64,000 bases of DNA from JBEEJL01 sp043744215 (GCA_043744215.1 JAYTVC010000032.1:12245-76244), one strand, 5' to 3'. Positions 35,053-43,475 are shown, numbered from the stretch's first letter. Numbers and translations: made by a program. Notes: generated from the letters alone by a model not told the origin.

Positions 35053-35792
35053 TGAACAAGGCCATGCCCGCCGATTGGATTATCCCCGACTGGCCCGCGC
35101 CGAAAAATGTGCGCACGCTGGTTACCACACGGACTGGCGGTGTGAGCCAGGGTGCGTTCGCCAGCATGAATCTCGGTGCGTTTGTAAACGACGAGGAAGC
35201 CGCCGTGGCGCAAAACCGCGCTCGCTTGCGTGAGCATCTGCCAGCCGAGCCAAAATGGTTGAAGCAGGTTCACGGCACGCGTGTGGTGGATGCCGATCAA
35301 CCCGGCGATTTCACCGAAGCCGATGCCATGCTCGCGCGTAAAGCCCATTGCGTTTGTGCCGTTACCACCGCCGATTGCCTACCGCTATTGTTGTGCAACG
35401 ACGCGGGTACGGTGATCGCCGCCGCCCACGCGGGCTGGCGCGGGTTGTGCGCCGGGGTGATTGAAAATACGGTGAGCGCGATGAATGGGCCGGCCGGTTC
35501 ATTGCTCGCTTATCTGGGGCCGGCCATCGGTGCGCAGAATTTTGAAGTGGGTAACGAAGTGCGCGGTGCGTTTATGCGACATGATGCGCAAGCGGCCGCG
35601 GCATTTGTTGCCAAAGAAAACGGCAAATGGCTGGCGGATATTTACCAGCTTGCACGACAACGATTGAATGCCGCTGGCGTGACGCGAATTTATGGCGGAG
35701 AATTTTGCACGGTGAGCGATGCGCGTTTTTTTTCACACCGCCGGGATAAAATCAGCGGACGCATGGCAGCGCTCATTTGGCGCGCAGAATAA
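35052..35792 (+). CDS. pgeF: PgeF/YfiH-type (DUF152) peptidoglycan editing factor
   Basis: A 246-residue protein of the multicopper polyphenol oxidase-like (DUF152) family: LVTTRTGGVSQGAFASMNL, LKQVHGTRVVDA, AVTTADCLPLLLCND and AAAHAGWRGLCAGVIENT, with the metal-binding His/Cys residues conserved. Family knowledge: PgeF removes misincorporated L-Ser from peptidoglycan precursors; homologues also show purine nucleoside activity. It is translationally coupled to rluD (TGATG), the usual arrangement in proteobacteria. Confidence 0.94.
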   Translation: MNKAMPADWIIPDWPAPKNVRTLVTTRTGGVSQGAFASMNLGAFVNDEEAAVAQNRARLREHLPAEPKWLKQVHGTRVVDADQPGDFTEADAMLARKAHCVCAVTTADCLPLLLCNDAGTVIAAAHAGWRGLCAGVIENTVSAMNGPAGSLLAYLGPAIGAQNFEVGNEVRGAFMRHDAQAAAAFVAKENGKWLADIYQLARQRLNAAGVTRIYGGEFCTVSDARFFSHRRDKISGRMAALIWRAE

Positions 35793-35827
35793 ATATTAAA
35801 ATATTCAATAAAATCAAATACTTACAT
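35793..35827. promoter_or_regulatory. AT-rich junction element with IHF-type core
   Basis: AATCAAATACTTA (35812-35824) is a perfect WATCAANNNNTTR match. It fills the 39-base gap between the pgeF stop and the ZIP start; no Shine-Dalgarno is left in that gap. Confidence 0.5.
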
Positions 35828-35831
35828 AGAT

Positions 35832-36620
35832 ATGACCACTCTTCACTGGATTATCCTGACGACATTTTTGGGCGGCGCATTGTCGATCTGTATCGCGGCC
35901 GTATTTGCTTTTGCCGCGCGCGCCTCGTGGATTGGCAAGCTCATCAGTTACGCCATCGGCGCTTTACTGGGCGCGGTTTTCCTGGAAATTTTGCCTCACG
36001 CATTTGAGTTGACCAAAAGTATTCAGCATGTGACGGGGTCGATTCTGTTTGGCATCCTGCTGTTTTTCGTATTGGAAAAACTGGTGCTGTGGCGACATTC
36101 GCACGGCGATGAATTCGATGGCGATGGCGGGCACGGCCATTCCCATGGTCATGGCGCCGACCATGGCCGCAGCGGCCTGATGATCATGATCGGGACAACA
36201 TTTCATAATCTGGTGGACGGCGTGATTATTGCTGCGGCGTTCATCGTCGATGTGAAGCTGGGCGTGGTCACGGCGCTGGCGATTGTGGCCCATGAGATTC
36301 CGCAGGAAGTCAGCGACTTTCTCATCCTGCTGCATTCCGGTTACACCAAGCGCCAGGCGTTGGCGGTGAACCTGCTCTCCAGCGCCGCCATGATGCTGGG
36401 CGGTGTGCTGGCCTATTTTGCGTTGCAGTCGTTGCAGCAAGTGATTCCTGTTCTGCTCGGCATCGCGGCCGCCAGCATGATTTACGTGGCGGTGGCCGAC
36501 TTGATTCCCGGTTTGCACAAACGCACCCAACTCGCTGCGACGCTGGAGCAGATTTTGCTCATTGGACTTGGCGTCGGTTCCATTTGGTTGACCCATTTCG
36601 TCATGGGGCGTATTGCCTGA
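35832..36620 (+). CDS. ZIP-family metal transporter
   Basis: A 262-residue inner-membrane protein with eight predicted segments, a His/Asp-rich cytoplasmic loop (GGHGHSHGHGADHGR) and the paired metal-site motifs TTFHNLVDGVIIAAAF (TM4, HN--D) and VAHEIPQEVSDFLILL (TM5, HEIPQE). ZIP proteins import divalent metals, mostly zinc or iron. No ribosome site is visible because the upstream gap is an AT-rich junction element. Specificity cannot be told from the sequence. Confidence 0.93.
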   Translation: MTTLHWIILTTFLGGALSICIAAVFAFAARASWIGKLISYAIGALLGAVFLEILPHAFELTKSIQHVTGSILFGILLFFVLEKLVLWRHSHGDEFDGDGGHGHSHGHGADHGRSGLMIMIGTTFHNLVDGVIIAAAFIVDVKLGVVTALAIVAHEIPQEVSDFLILLHSGYTKRQALAVNLLSSAAMMLGGVLAYFALQSLQQVIPVLLGIAAASMIYVAVADLIPGLHKRTQLAATLEQILLIGLGVGSIWLTHFVMGRIA

Positions 36621-36706
36621 TAGGGAAAACTAACATACTTGTGCCCGCAATTAGCCGGTGGTAGTCTTACCGCATAGAACGCAGAATGTATTCGGGAATT
36701 CGTTTG

Positions 36707-38437
36707 ATGAATGCGCACGTTGATGCAATCGGGTTGGAAAAGCTGGTCGAGACCATGAGTTTTGGCAGCCAGCAAATTATGCGCGACGTTCTGGAAAAAA
36801 TCCGCAGCAATGCTTCTCCAGGTCTCGCCGAAGCCTATCAGGCACTGGCCCGGCATATGTCTGAACACCCTCAACATTGGGCCGACGCGCAACAACGCTT
36901 CTATGAGCAGCAAATGGGTTTGTGGATGCGCGCGCTGTCCATTCCTGCACCCACTCCTCCCGTCGAAAAAAACGTATCCGACAAAAGATTTGCCGCGCCC
37001 GAGTGGGCGGCCTATCCCGTGTTTGATTACCTCAAAGAATCCTACCTCAATCTTTCCGGCATGTTGCTCGACGCGATTGAGACGTCCGATGTCGATCAAG
37101 CCACGCGAAAAAAATTAGTTTTTTTCACTAAACAATATCTCGATGCCGTGGCGCCTTCCAATTTCGCCTCGACCAACCCTGAAGTATTGAAGCTCGCGCT
37201 GGAAACCGAAGGTGCCAGCATGGCGGCCGGCATCAAACAGTTGGAAGCGGATATGGATAAAGGCCGCATTTCCATGACCGATGAAACGGCGTTTGAGGTA
37301 GGCCGCAACATCGGTGTCAGTGAAGGCTCGGTGGTGTTTGAGACGGAGTTGTTCCAGCTCATCCAATACAAACCGCTGACCAAAACCGTGTTTGAGCGGC
37401 CGCTGCTGATGGTGCCACCCTGCATCAACAAGTTTTACATCATGGATCTGCAGCCGGACAATTCGCTGGTGCGCTTTGCCGTCGAAAAGGGCCACACGGT
37501 GTTTATGATTTCCTGGCGCAACATCCCTGAATCGCTCGGTCATTTGGTGTGGGACGATTATATCGCCGGGTTGATCAAGGCGATGGAAGTGACGCAGGCC
37601 ATTACCAAACAGAAAAAAATGAATGCATTGGGTTTTTGCGTAGGCGGCACGATATTGTCCAGCGCGCTGGCCGTGCTGCGCGCGCGGGGAGAAAGCCCGG
37701 TCGCCAGCCTCACTTTAATGACGTCGCTGCTGGAGTTTTCCCAAGTGGGCGATATCAGCGTGTATGTGAATCGCGAGTTCGTTGAGGAGAAAGAAAAAAA
37801 ATATGCACAGGGTGGCGTGATGCCCGGTGCCGATTTGGCGACGGCATTTTCCAGTTTGCGGCCCAACGATCTGATCTGGAATTACGTGGTGAACAATTAC
37901 CTCAAAGGCAAGGCGCCGCCCGCCTTTGATTTGCTTTATTGGAACAGTGACAGTACCAATTTACCCGGCCCCATGTTTGCGCAGTACGTCAGAAACACTT
38001 ACTTCGAAAATAATCTGGTCAAGCGCAACAAGCTCATTATGTGTGGCGAAAAAATTGATCTTGAAGCGATCAATCTGCCAACCCTGGCCTTCGCCGCGCG
38101 GGAAGATCATATTGTTCCCTGGCGCGCCGCTTTTGAGAGCGCCAAGTACGTAGGCGGCAAGGTTGAATTTGTATTGGGCGCGTCAGGCCATATCGCAGGC
38201 TCCATCAATTCCGCCAGGAAAAACAAGCGCAATTACTGGGTGGGCAAGAAGTTTGTGGCCGATGCCGATAAATGGTTCGACAGCGCCGTTTCGCACGAAG
38301 GCAGTTGGTGGAACCATTGGGCGCAATGGCTCAAGCCCCACGCTGGAAAACAAGTGGCTGCTAGGGTTAAGCTGGGTAATGCAACATTCAAGCCGATCGA
38401 GCCCGCGCCGGGCCGTTATGTAAAGGAGCGTTGTTGA
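36707..38437 (+). CDS. phaC: PhaC, class I polyhydroxyalkanoate synthase
   Basis: A 576-residue enzyme with the N-terminal PhaC domain and an alpha/beta-hydrolase core. The lipase-like box NALGFCVGGTILSSAL holds the catalytic Cys (residue 311). Asp in FAAREDHIVPW and His in GASGHIAGSIN complete the triad. Length and the SWRNIPESLGHLVWDDYI motif fit class I synthases that polymerise 3-hydroxybutyryl-CoA. ATG 36707 is preferred over 36686 by similarity. phaB follows after 70 bases; no phaA (thiolase) is present here. Confidence 0.96.
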   Translation: MNAHVDAIGLEKLVETMSFGSQQIMRDVLEKIRSNASPGLAEAYQALARHMSEHPQHWADAQQRFYEQQMGLWMRALSIPAPTPPVEKNVSDKRFAAPEWAAYPVFDYLKESYLNLSGMLLDAIETSDVDQATRKKLVFFTKQYLDAVAPSNFASTNPEVLKLALETEGASMAAGIKQLEADMDKGRISMTDETAFEVGRNIGVSEGSVVFETELFQLIQYKPLTKTVFERPLLMVPPCINKFYIMDLQPDNSLVRFAVEKGHTVFMISWRNIPESLGHLVWDDYIAGLIKAMEVTQAITKQKKMNALGFCVGGTILSSALAVLRARGESPVASLTLMTSLLEFSQVGDISVYVNREFVEEKEKKYAQGGVMPGADLATAFSSLRPNDLIWNYVVNNYLKGKAPPAFDLLYWNSDSTNLPGPMFAQYVRNTYFENNLVKRNKLIMCGEKIDLEAINLPTLAFAAREDHIVPWRAAFESAKYVGGKVEFVLGASGHIAGSINSARKNKRNYWVGKKFVADADKWFDSAVSHEGSWWNHWAQWLKPHAGKQVAARVKLGNATFKPIEPAPGRYVKERC

Positions 38438-38507
38438 TCCGCATCAATGTGGATGAAAAAAATAATGACGATAATCGTAACTAAAATAATTTATGGAGGA
38501 GCACATC

Positions 38508-39251
38508 ATGAGTCAGCGTATCGCGATTGTAACGGGCGGCATGGGCGGTTTGGGTGAAAGTATCAGCACCAAGTTGCACAGCCAGGGCCATAAAGTAGTG
38601 GTGACCTATTCTCCCGGCAACACCAAGGCAACCCAATGGCAGGACGACATGCGGCGGCAAGGCTATTCATTTTATTGTTATCCGCTCGACATTACCGACT
38701 ATGACGCCTGCGCGGCGATGGTCGAGAAGGTGGAAAAAGAAGTGGGACCCATCGACATTCTGGTCAACAACGCCGGCATCACGCGGGACATGACCTTCAA
38801 AAAAATGGGCAAAGGCGATTGGGATGCGGTGATCGACACCAACCTGAATAGCGTATTCAACATGTGCAAGCCGGTACTCGACGATATGGTGACGCGAGGC
38901 TGGGGCCGCATTATCAACGTGTCGTCGGTGAACGGCCAGAAGGGTGCCTTTGGCCAAACCAATTATGCGGCGGCCAAGGCCGGTATGCACGGATTCACCA
39001 AAGCGTTAGCACTGGAAGTGGCGAAAAAAGGCGTGACGGTGAATACTATTTCGCCGGGTTATATCGGCACCAAAATGGTGACGGCCATTCCGGAAGAAGT
39101 GCTGAACACTAAAATTATTCCGCAAATTCCCGTGGGGCGGTTGGGTGAGCCGGAAGAAATTGCGGGCCTGATCGCTTACCTCACATCGGACGAAGCGGCA
39201 TTCATTACCGGCGCGAATATTTCCATCAACGGCGGCCAGCATATGTTTTAA
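38508..39251 (+). CDS. phaB: PhaB, acetoacetyl-CoA reductase
   Basis: A 247-residue short-chain dehydrogenase with NADPH site IAIVTGGMGGLGESI, NNAGITRDMTFKKM and the catalytic Ser-Tyr-Lys set (NVSSVNGQKGAFGQTNYAAA, Lys four residues after Tyr). It reduces acetoacetyl-CoA to (R)-3-hydroxybutyryl-CoA for PhaC. GGAGGAG six bases upstream of ATG 38508 gives a strong start. It is co-transcribed with phaC by position and direction. Confidence 0.96.
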   Translation: MSQRIAIVTGGMGGLGESISTKLHSQGHKVVVTYSPGNTKATQWQDDMRRQGYSFYCYPLDITDYDACAAMVEKVEKEVGPIDILVNNAGITRDMTFKKMGKGDWDAVIDTNLNSVFNMCKPVLDDMVTRGWGRIINVSSVNGQKGAFGQTNYAAAKAGMHGFTKALALEVAKKGVTVNTISPGYIGTKMVTAIPEEVLNTKIIPQIPVGRLGEPEEIAGLIAYLTSDEAAFITGANISINGGQHMF

Positions 39252-39253
39252 GC

Positions 39254-39287
39254 AAAAAAATACCCTCGCAGTTTCCTGTGAGGGTAT
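39254..39287 (-). terminator. intrinsic terminator of the phasin transcript
   Basis: A 12-bp stem (ATACCCTC-g-CAG / CTG-t-GAGGGTAT, one G-U pair, loop TTTC) is followed on the minus strand by seven T (39254-39260). It lies directly after the phaB stop and ends the convergent phasin mRNA. Confidence 0.85.
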
Positions 39288-39442
39288 GGAGCCTTTATCA
39301 TTGCGATAAAGGAGGAGGAGAGCGTAGCATTGCCGCTTTTAGAAGGATCCTCGGCGATAGCTGGCGTAAGAACCTTTTAAAAGGCTCCTCCGATTTACCG
39401 GAGGAGCAAATCCTTCATCTTGCGACAAAGGAGGAGGAGACG
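39288..39442. repeat. hairpin array in the phasin 3' untranslated region
   Basis: The 155 bases between phasin stop and terminator hold further inverted repeats: CCTTTATC/GATAAAGG (39292-39312) and GCTCCTCCG/CGGAGGAGC (39384-39407). The string AAAGGAGGAGGAG occurs twice, at about 39308-39320 and 39427-39439. It may stabilise the mRNA or block antisense reading from phaB; both are inferences. Confidence 0.65.
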
Positions 39443-39982
39443 TTACTTGCGTGAAGCTTTACCGCTGGCAGCAGCTTGTTGTGACGCTGCCTTCATGTTG
39501 GTTTGGGCCATGCTGGCAAATTGCTTCGCCGCTTTGTTCATGTTATCCATCGCGGTGGTGCCTGCGGCAAAACCGGATTTCAACGCGGAAATTGCCGCAT
39601 CGGAACCGGGAGGAGCCGATTTGCCCAACTGGTCGATGGAAGAGGTGAAGTTTTTATTCAGCAGTGACCAGTTCTCTTCCGCCAGTTTGGTGAATTCGGA
39701 TTGGGCTTCGCTGGCGATGTCGAACAGGTGACGCGAGTAACCGGCGGCCTTGTCGGCTGCGGCTTCGGTCAGCTTGGTGCGAAGGGCGAGCAGGTCTTGC
39801 GGATCTTTTACATCGGCAATGGCTTTGGCGCTTTTGGTGTTTTCTTCGAGGGAATGCTTGGCGGCTTCAACGTTCAGCGCAACCAGGCGCTCGGAAGTGT
39901 CAAACGAGGCTTTGGCAAAACGGACTGAAGCTTCTACGATAGCTTTGTTGATGGCATTGAATTGTTCGTTAACGTTATTCAT
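39443..39982 (-). CDS. phaP: phasin (PHA granule-associated protein)
   Basis: A 179-residue, helix-rich protein of the phasin_2 family, with MNNVNEQFNAINKAIVEASV, AKASFDTSERLVALNVEAAK and DPQDLLALRTKLTEAAADKA. The C-terminus is Ala/Lys-rich (KAASQQAAASGKASRK). It coats PHA granules and controls their size and number. ATG 39982 has AAGGA five bases upstream; the upstream in-frame extension is not phasin-like. It is convergent with phaB and divergent from phaR. Confidence 0.93.
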   Translation of the reverse strand: MNNVNEQFNAINKAIVEASVRFAKASFDTSERLVALNVEAAKHSLEENTKSAKAIADVKDPQDLLALRTKLTEAAADKAAGYSRHLFDIASEAQSEFTKLAEENWSLLNKNFTSSIDQLGKSAPPGSDAAISALKSGFAAGTTAMDNMNKAAKQFASMAQTNMKAASQQAAASGKASRK

Positions 39983-40035
39983 GATGTTCCTTATAAAGGT
40001 GATGTTAGGTGGGGTAATGTACGCCGACCTTAAGC

Positions 40036-40061
40036 AGCCAGAAGGTTCAGAAATTCTGGCT
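40036..40061 (-). promoter_or_regulatory. hairpin upstream of the phasin gene
   Basis: An 8-bp inverted repeat AGCCAGAA / TTCTGGCT with a 10-base loop lies 54 bases before the phasin start. It could be an operator or leader hairpin. No experimental counterpart is known to me. Confidence 0.35.
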
Positions 40062-40133
40062 AAAACGAAATCTGGTGCAGCGCAACAAGTCACATTCTAG
40101 ATATACGTAAAGCTCGTGTCAAGAAGTTTATGA

Positions 40134-40143
40134 TGCATTGCAA
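40134..40143. promoter_or_regulatory. candidate PhaR operator
   Basis: TGCATTGCAA lies in the phasin-phaR intergenic region, with another TGCA at about 40076 and GTGCAAAA at 40160. PhaR repressors bind TGC-rich sequences upstream of phasin and phaR genes. Assignment is by resemblance only. Confidence 0.3.
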
Positions 40144-40167
40144 TAAATATTTTCAGGGAGTGCAAAA

Positions 40168-40205
40168 AATAATAAAAACTCAATATAATCAAATAATTAT
40201 AAATA
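40168..40205. promoter_or_regulatory. AT-rich element with IHF-type core upstream of phaR
   Basis: AATCAAATAATTA (40187-40199) is a perfect WATCAANNNNTTR match within a run of about 40 A/T-rich bases. It lies 78 bases before the phaR start, a suitable place for IHF-assisted regulation. Confidence 0.5.
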
Positions 40206-40276
40206 TATTGGGAGGGCCTGCCAAGGCTTGAATTGCTCATTTTTGTGTCGCGCAGCAACAATATCAGGGGAATCAA

Positions 40277-40882
40277 ATGTCTAGTTCATCACGCGTTATC
40301 AAAAAATATCCGAACCGTCGGCTCTACGATACGGAAACCAGCAGCTACATCACCCTCGCCGATGTGAAACAGCTCGTGCTGGGACATGTGACGTTTCATG
40401 TGGTCGACGCCAAAACCAGCGAAGACATCACGCGCAGCATCATGATGCAGATTATTCTGGAAGAGGAGAGCGGCGGCGTGCCGATGTTCACCAGCGACAT
40501 GCTGGCGCAAATTATTCGTTTTTACGGCCACACCATGCAGGGCATGATGGGGGCGTATCTGGAAAAAAGCATTTCTTCATTTACCGAAGTGCAGGCCAAG
40601 TTGCAGGAACAGGCGCGCACCATGTACGGCGGCACGGCACCGGCGATGAATGCCGACCTGTGGAAACAATTTATGCAAACCCAAGGCCCGGCGGCGCAGG
40701 GGCCGATGGGGAATTATCTGGAGCAAAGCGCCAACATGTTCCTGCAAATGCAGGATCAGATTCAAAAACAAACCCGTAATTTGTTCGGCGGCTTCGGCGT
40801 GCCGGAAGAAGCGCCCGCTTCAGGTGAGCCGCAGGCGAAAGCCAAGCCAAAAGCTAAAACAGCCAAGCCGGATAAAGCGTAA
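40277..40882 (+). CDS. phaR: PhaR, polyhydroxyalkanoate synthesis repressor
   Basis: A 201-residue regulator. The N-terminal PHB/PHA accumulation DNA-binding domain is visible as VIKKYPNRRLYDTETSSYIT and LADVKQLVLGHVTFHVVDAK. A second conserved segment, EDITRSIMMQIILEEE, follows. The C-terminus is Met/Gln-rich and ends in a Lys/Ala/Pro tail. PhaR represses phasin and its own gene and is released by binding nascent PHA granules. AGGGGA precedes the ATG. Confidence 0.95.
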   Translation: MSSSSRVIKKYPNRRLYDTETSSYITLADVKQLVLGHVTFHVVDAKTSEDITRSIMMQIILEEESGGVPMFTSDMLAQIIRFYGHTMQGMMGAYLEKSISSFTEVQAKLQEQARTMYGGTAPAMNADLWKQFMQTQGPAAQGPMGNYLEQSANMFLQMQDQIQKQTRNLFGGFGVPEEAPASGEPQAKAKPKAKTAKPDKA

Positions 40883-41012
40883 AGCGCCAGCATCGGATGC
40901 ATACAGGTAAGTGTGCGGCGCTGACTGGCCGTATCTTTCCTGCTATGCTGCTTATTTAATCAGGACAGTTTCGCGCGAGTTCTTTTGTTTCGTGCCAAGC
41001 ATTGCATTCGTT

Positions 41013-42350
41013 ATGTCATCGCCTTCCAAAGCAGCGCCCGCCAAAATTCCCAAAGTCGGTTTTGTTTCCCTTGGCTGCCCCAAAGCGCTGGTGGATTCCG
41101 AGCAAATACTCACTCAATTACGCGCGGAAGGTTATGGTATCTCGCCGTCGTATGAGGGCGCTGATATTGTCGTGGTCAACACCTGCGGTTTTATCGATTC
41201 CGCCGTCGAAGAATCTCTCGACGCCATTGGCGAAGCGCTGGCGGAAAACGGCAAGGTGATCGTCACCGGTTGTCTCGGCGCGAAGGGCGACATCGTGCGC
41301 GATACTTATCCGCAATTGCTCGCCGTCACCGGCCCCCACGCAAAAGACGAAGTGATGAAGGCGGTGCATTTGCATTTGCCGCAGCCCCACGATCCGTTCA
41401 CCAGCCTGGTTCCCGCGCAGGGTATCAAACTCACGCCGAAACATTATGCGTATCTGAAAATTTCTGAAGGCTGCAATCACCGTTGCACGTTTTGCATTAT
41501 TCCCTCCATGCGCGGCGATTTGGTCAGCCGACCCGTGGGCGAAGTGATGCAGGATGCAGAAAATCTGGTCAAAGCCGGCGTGAAAGAATTGCTCGTGATC
41601 TCGCAAGACACCAGCGCCTACGGCGTCGATGTCAAATACCGCACTGGTTTCTGGCAGGGCCGTCCGCTAAAAACGCGCATGCTTGATCTCGCATCCGCTC
41701 TGGGCGAGCTGGGCGTATGGGTGCGCATGCATTATGTGTATCCGTATCCTCACGTTGATAATGTCGTTCCGCTGATGGCGGAAGGAAAAATTTTGCCGTA
41801 TCTCGACGTGCCGTTTCAACACGCCAGCCCGCGCATTCTCAAAGCCATGAAGCGACCCGCGTCGAGTGAAAATAATCTCACCCGCATCAAAGCCTGGCGC
41901 GAGGCGTGTCCTGACATCACCATCCGCAGCACGTTTATTGCCGGCTTTCCCGGCGAGACGGAAGATGATTTTGACATGCTGCTCGATTTTCTGCGCGAAG
42001 CCCAACTCGATCGCGTCGGCTGTTTTGCCTATTCGCCGGTCGAAGGCGCGAAAGCGAATGAACTGGAAGGCGCGGTGCCCGAAGCCATCCGCGAAGCGCG
42101 CCGTGAACGTTTCATGCTGGTGCAGCAGGAAATCAGCGAACAAAAACTCGCAAAAAAAATCGGCAAGACCATGAAAGTGCTGATCGATGAAATCAGCGGC
42201 AAAGACGCCATCGCCCGCAGTGCCGCCGACGCACCAGAAATCGACGGCGTTGTCATCATCAAAAATGCCGCGCAATTAAAAGTCGGCGAGTTTGCAGAAG
42301 TGAAAATTACCGCGAGTGATGCGCACGATTTTACGGCGCGCGTCGCCTAA
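41013..42350 (+). CDS. rimO: RimO, ribosomal protein uS12 methylthiotransferase
   Basis: A 445-residue radical SAM methylthiotransferase. The N-terminal UPF0004 domain has GFVSLGCPKALVDSE and VVVNTCGFIDSAVEESL (auxiliary cluster Cys), then TGCLG. The radical SAM motif is ISEGCNHRCTFCIIPSMRG (CxxxCxxC), and a TRAM-like domain closes the protein. It adds a methylthio group to Asp88 of uS12. I chose ATG 41013 because conserved sequence begins 15 residues after it; the longer in-frame upstream stretch is not conserved-looking. Confidence 0.96.
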   Translation: MSSPSKAAPAKIPKVGFVSLGCPKALVDSEQILTQLRAEGYGISPSYEGADIVVVNTCGFIDSAVEESLDAIGEALAENGKVIVTGCLGAKGDIVRDTYPQLLAVTGPHAKDEVMKAVHLHLPQPHDPFTSLVPAQGIKLTPKHYAYLKISEGCNHRCTFCIIPSMRGDLVSRPVGEVMQDAENLVKAGVKELLVISQDTSAYGVDVKYRTGFWQGRPLKTRMLDLASALGELGVWVRMHYVYPYPHVDNVVPLMAEGKILPYLDVPFQHASPRILKAMKRPASSENNLTRIKAWREACPDITIRSTFIAGFPGETEDDFDMLLDFLREAQLDRVGCFAYSPVEGAKANELEGAVPEAIREARRERFMLVQQEISEQKLAKKIGKTMKVLIDEISGKDAIARSAADAPEIDGVVIIKNAAQLKVGEFAEVKITASDAHDFTARVA

Positions 42351-42353
42351 CCA

Positions 42354-42390
42354 ATAAATATCTAACTAATTGATTATATTGAGTTATTTG
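42354..42390. promoter_or_regulatory. AT-rich junction element with IHF-type core
   Basis: On the minus strand AATCAATTAGTTA (42363-42375) matches WATCAANNNNTTR exactly. It starts a few bases after the rimO stop. Its right end (TTATTTGTAATGTG) resembles the heptamers of the adjacent microsatellite. Confidence 0.5.
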
Positions 42391-42420
42391 TAATGTGCAA
42401 AATACATCAAATGCAGATTT

Positions 42421-42595
42421 TTGTAATTTGTAATTTGTAATTTGTAATGTGTAATGTGTAATGTGTAATGTGTAATTTGTAATGTGTAATGTGTAATGTG
42501 TAATGTGTAATGTGTAATGTGTAATGTGTAATGTGTAATGTGTAATGTGTAATGTGTAATGTGTAATTTGTTGTTTGTTGTTTGTTGTTTGTTGT
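42421..42595. repeat. 7-bp tandem repeat array (21 TTGTAAT/GTGTAAT units plus four TTGTTGT units)
   Basis: By counting, units 1-4 and 9 are TTGTAAT and the other sixteen of the first 21 (42421-42567) are GTGTAAT; four TTGTTGT units follow (42568-42595). The array lies in the 366-base gap between rimO and the LysE-type gene. The period of 7 shifts reading frame every unit, so it is not coding. Copy number is likely variable between strains. Confidence 0.97.
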
Positions 42596-42646
42596 TTGGT
42601 TCGGATGTTTGTTTTTGGTTTTTCGTCATTACGCGCGTCTCTACAA

Positions 42647-42680
42647 CCCCGTTCGCCCTGAGCCCCGTCGAAGGGTGAGA
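42647..42680. repeat. REP-like dispersed repeat
   Basis: CCCCGTTCGCCCTGAGCCCC followed by GTCGAAGGGTGA matches the widespread proteobacterial extragenic repeat with arms TTCGCCCT and AGGGYGA. It stands 37 bases before the LysE-type start. Confidence 0.7.
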
Positions 42681-42716
42681 GGGCGTACCTATCCTCAATC
42701 AGGTTAAGAATATATT

Positions 42717-43343
42717 GTGAGTCTAGAACTCTGGTTCGCCTTCTTCATCACCGAATTCCTGCTCTGCCTCTCGCCCGGCCCCGCCGTGCTGATGGTCATC
42801 GCCACCGGCATCACCCGCGGTGTCGGCATGTCCATCTGGTCTAACCTCGGCATTCTCGCGGGCAACACAATATATTTTATTTTGTCCGCCACCAGTCTCG
42901 GCGCATTGTTGCTCGCGTCCTACGATATTTTTTTCGCCGTCAAATGGATCGGCGCGGCGTATCTGGTTTATCTCGGCGTCATGGCCTGGCTGGAAAAAGA
43001 TTCAGTGATGACCGTGCCAAAGAATGATGACGAGAAGCGCTCGCCGCTACGTATTTTTCTGAATGCCGTGGTATTGCAACTTTCCAATCCCAAAACACTT
43101 TTGTTCTTCATCGCGCTACTACCGCAATTCATCGATGCGAAGCAATTCGTTACGCTGCAAATCGCCATCATGGGCGTCACGTCGGTGGTGCTGGAATTTT
43201 TTGTGCTGCTCGCTTACGGTGTTTTAGCAGGCAAAGCTTCTCACTACGCAACGCAACCGCGCTTTGTGCGTATTACCAATCGTTTGTCGGGGAGTTTGTT
43301 GGTTGGAGCGGGGCTGGGGTTGGCGGCGCTGTCGAAAAAATAG
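42717..43343 (+). CDS. LysE/RhtB-family translocator
   Basis: A 208-residue inner-membrane protein with six predicted segments. FFITEFLLCLSPGPAVLMVI is the typical N-terminus (SPGP motif), then GVGMSIWSNLGILAGN and LQLSNPKTLLFFIALLPQFI (NPK motif). Members export amino acids such as lysine, threonine or homoserine lactones; substrate unknown here. The start codon is GTG, with a weak AGG well upstream. It stands alone after the microsatellite region. Confidence 0.92.
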   Translation: MSLELWFAFFITEFLLCLSPGPAVLMVIATGITRGVGMSIWSNLGILAGNTIYFILSATSLGALLLASYDIFFAVKWIGAAYLVYLGVMAWLEKDSVMTVPKNDDEKRSPLRIFLNAVVLQLSNPKTLLFFIALLPQFIDAKQFVTLQIAIMGVTSVVLEFFVLLAYGVLAGKASHYATQPRFVRITNRLSGSLLVGAGLGLAALSKK

Positions 43344-43475
43344 CGTGCGCCGCGCGTGAATCTGCAAAAAGTCTTTGCATTTGGAACAAGATAGGGATGG
43401 CGCCGCAGAGATAACGACAGCGTCGCCCTGAAAAAAATGGCGTAAATCGATAACGTTTAGTGGCGGGCACGTAGA

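Noticed and set aside
42421..42595. Possible CRISPR array
   Set aside because: The repeats are 7 bp and directly tandem with no unique spacers, and no cas genes are present.
42384..42698. Open frame on the minus strand giving a repetitive THYTLHI-type peptide
   Set aside because: It is produced by the 7-bp tandem repeat, has no family pattern or ribosome site, and would change with every repeat-number change.
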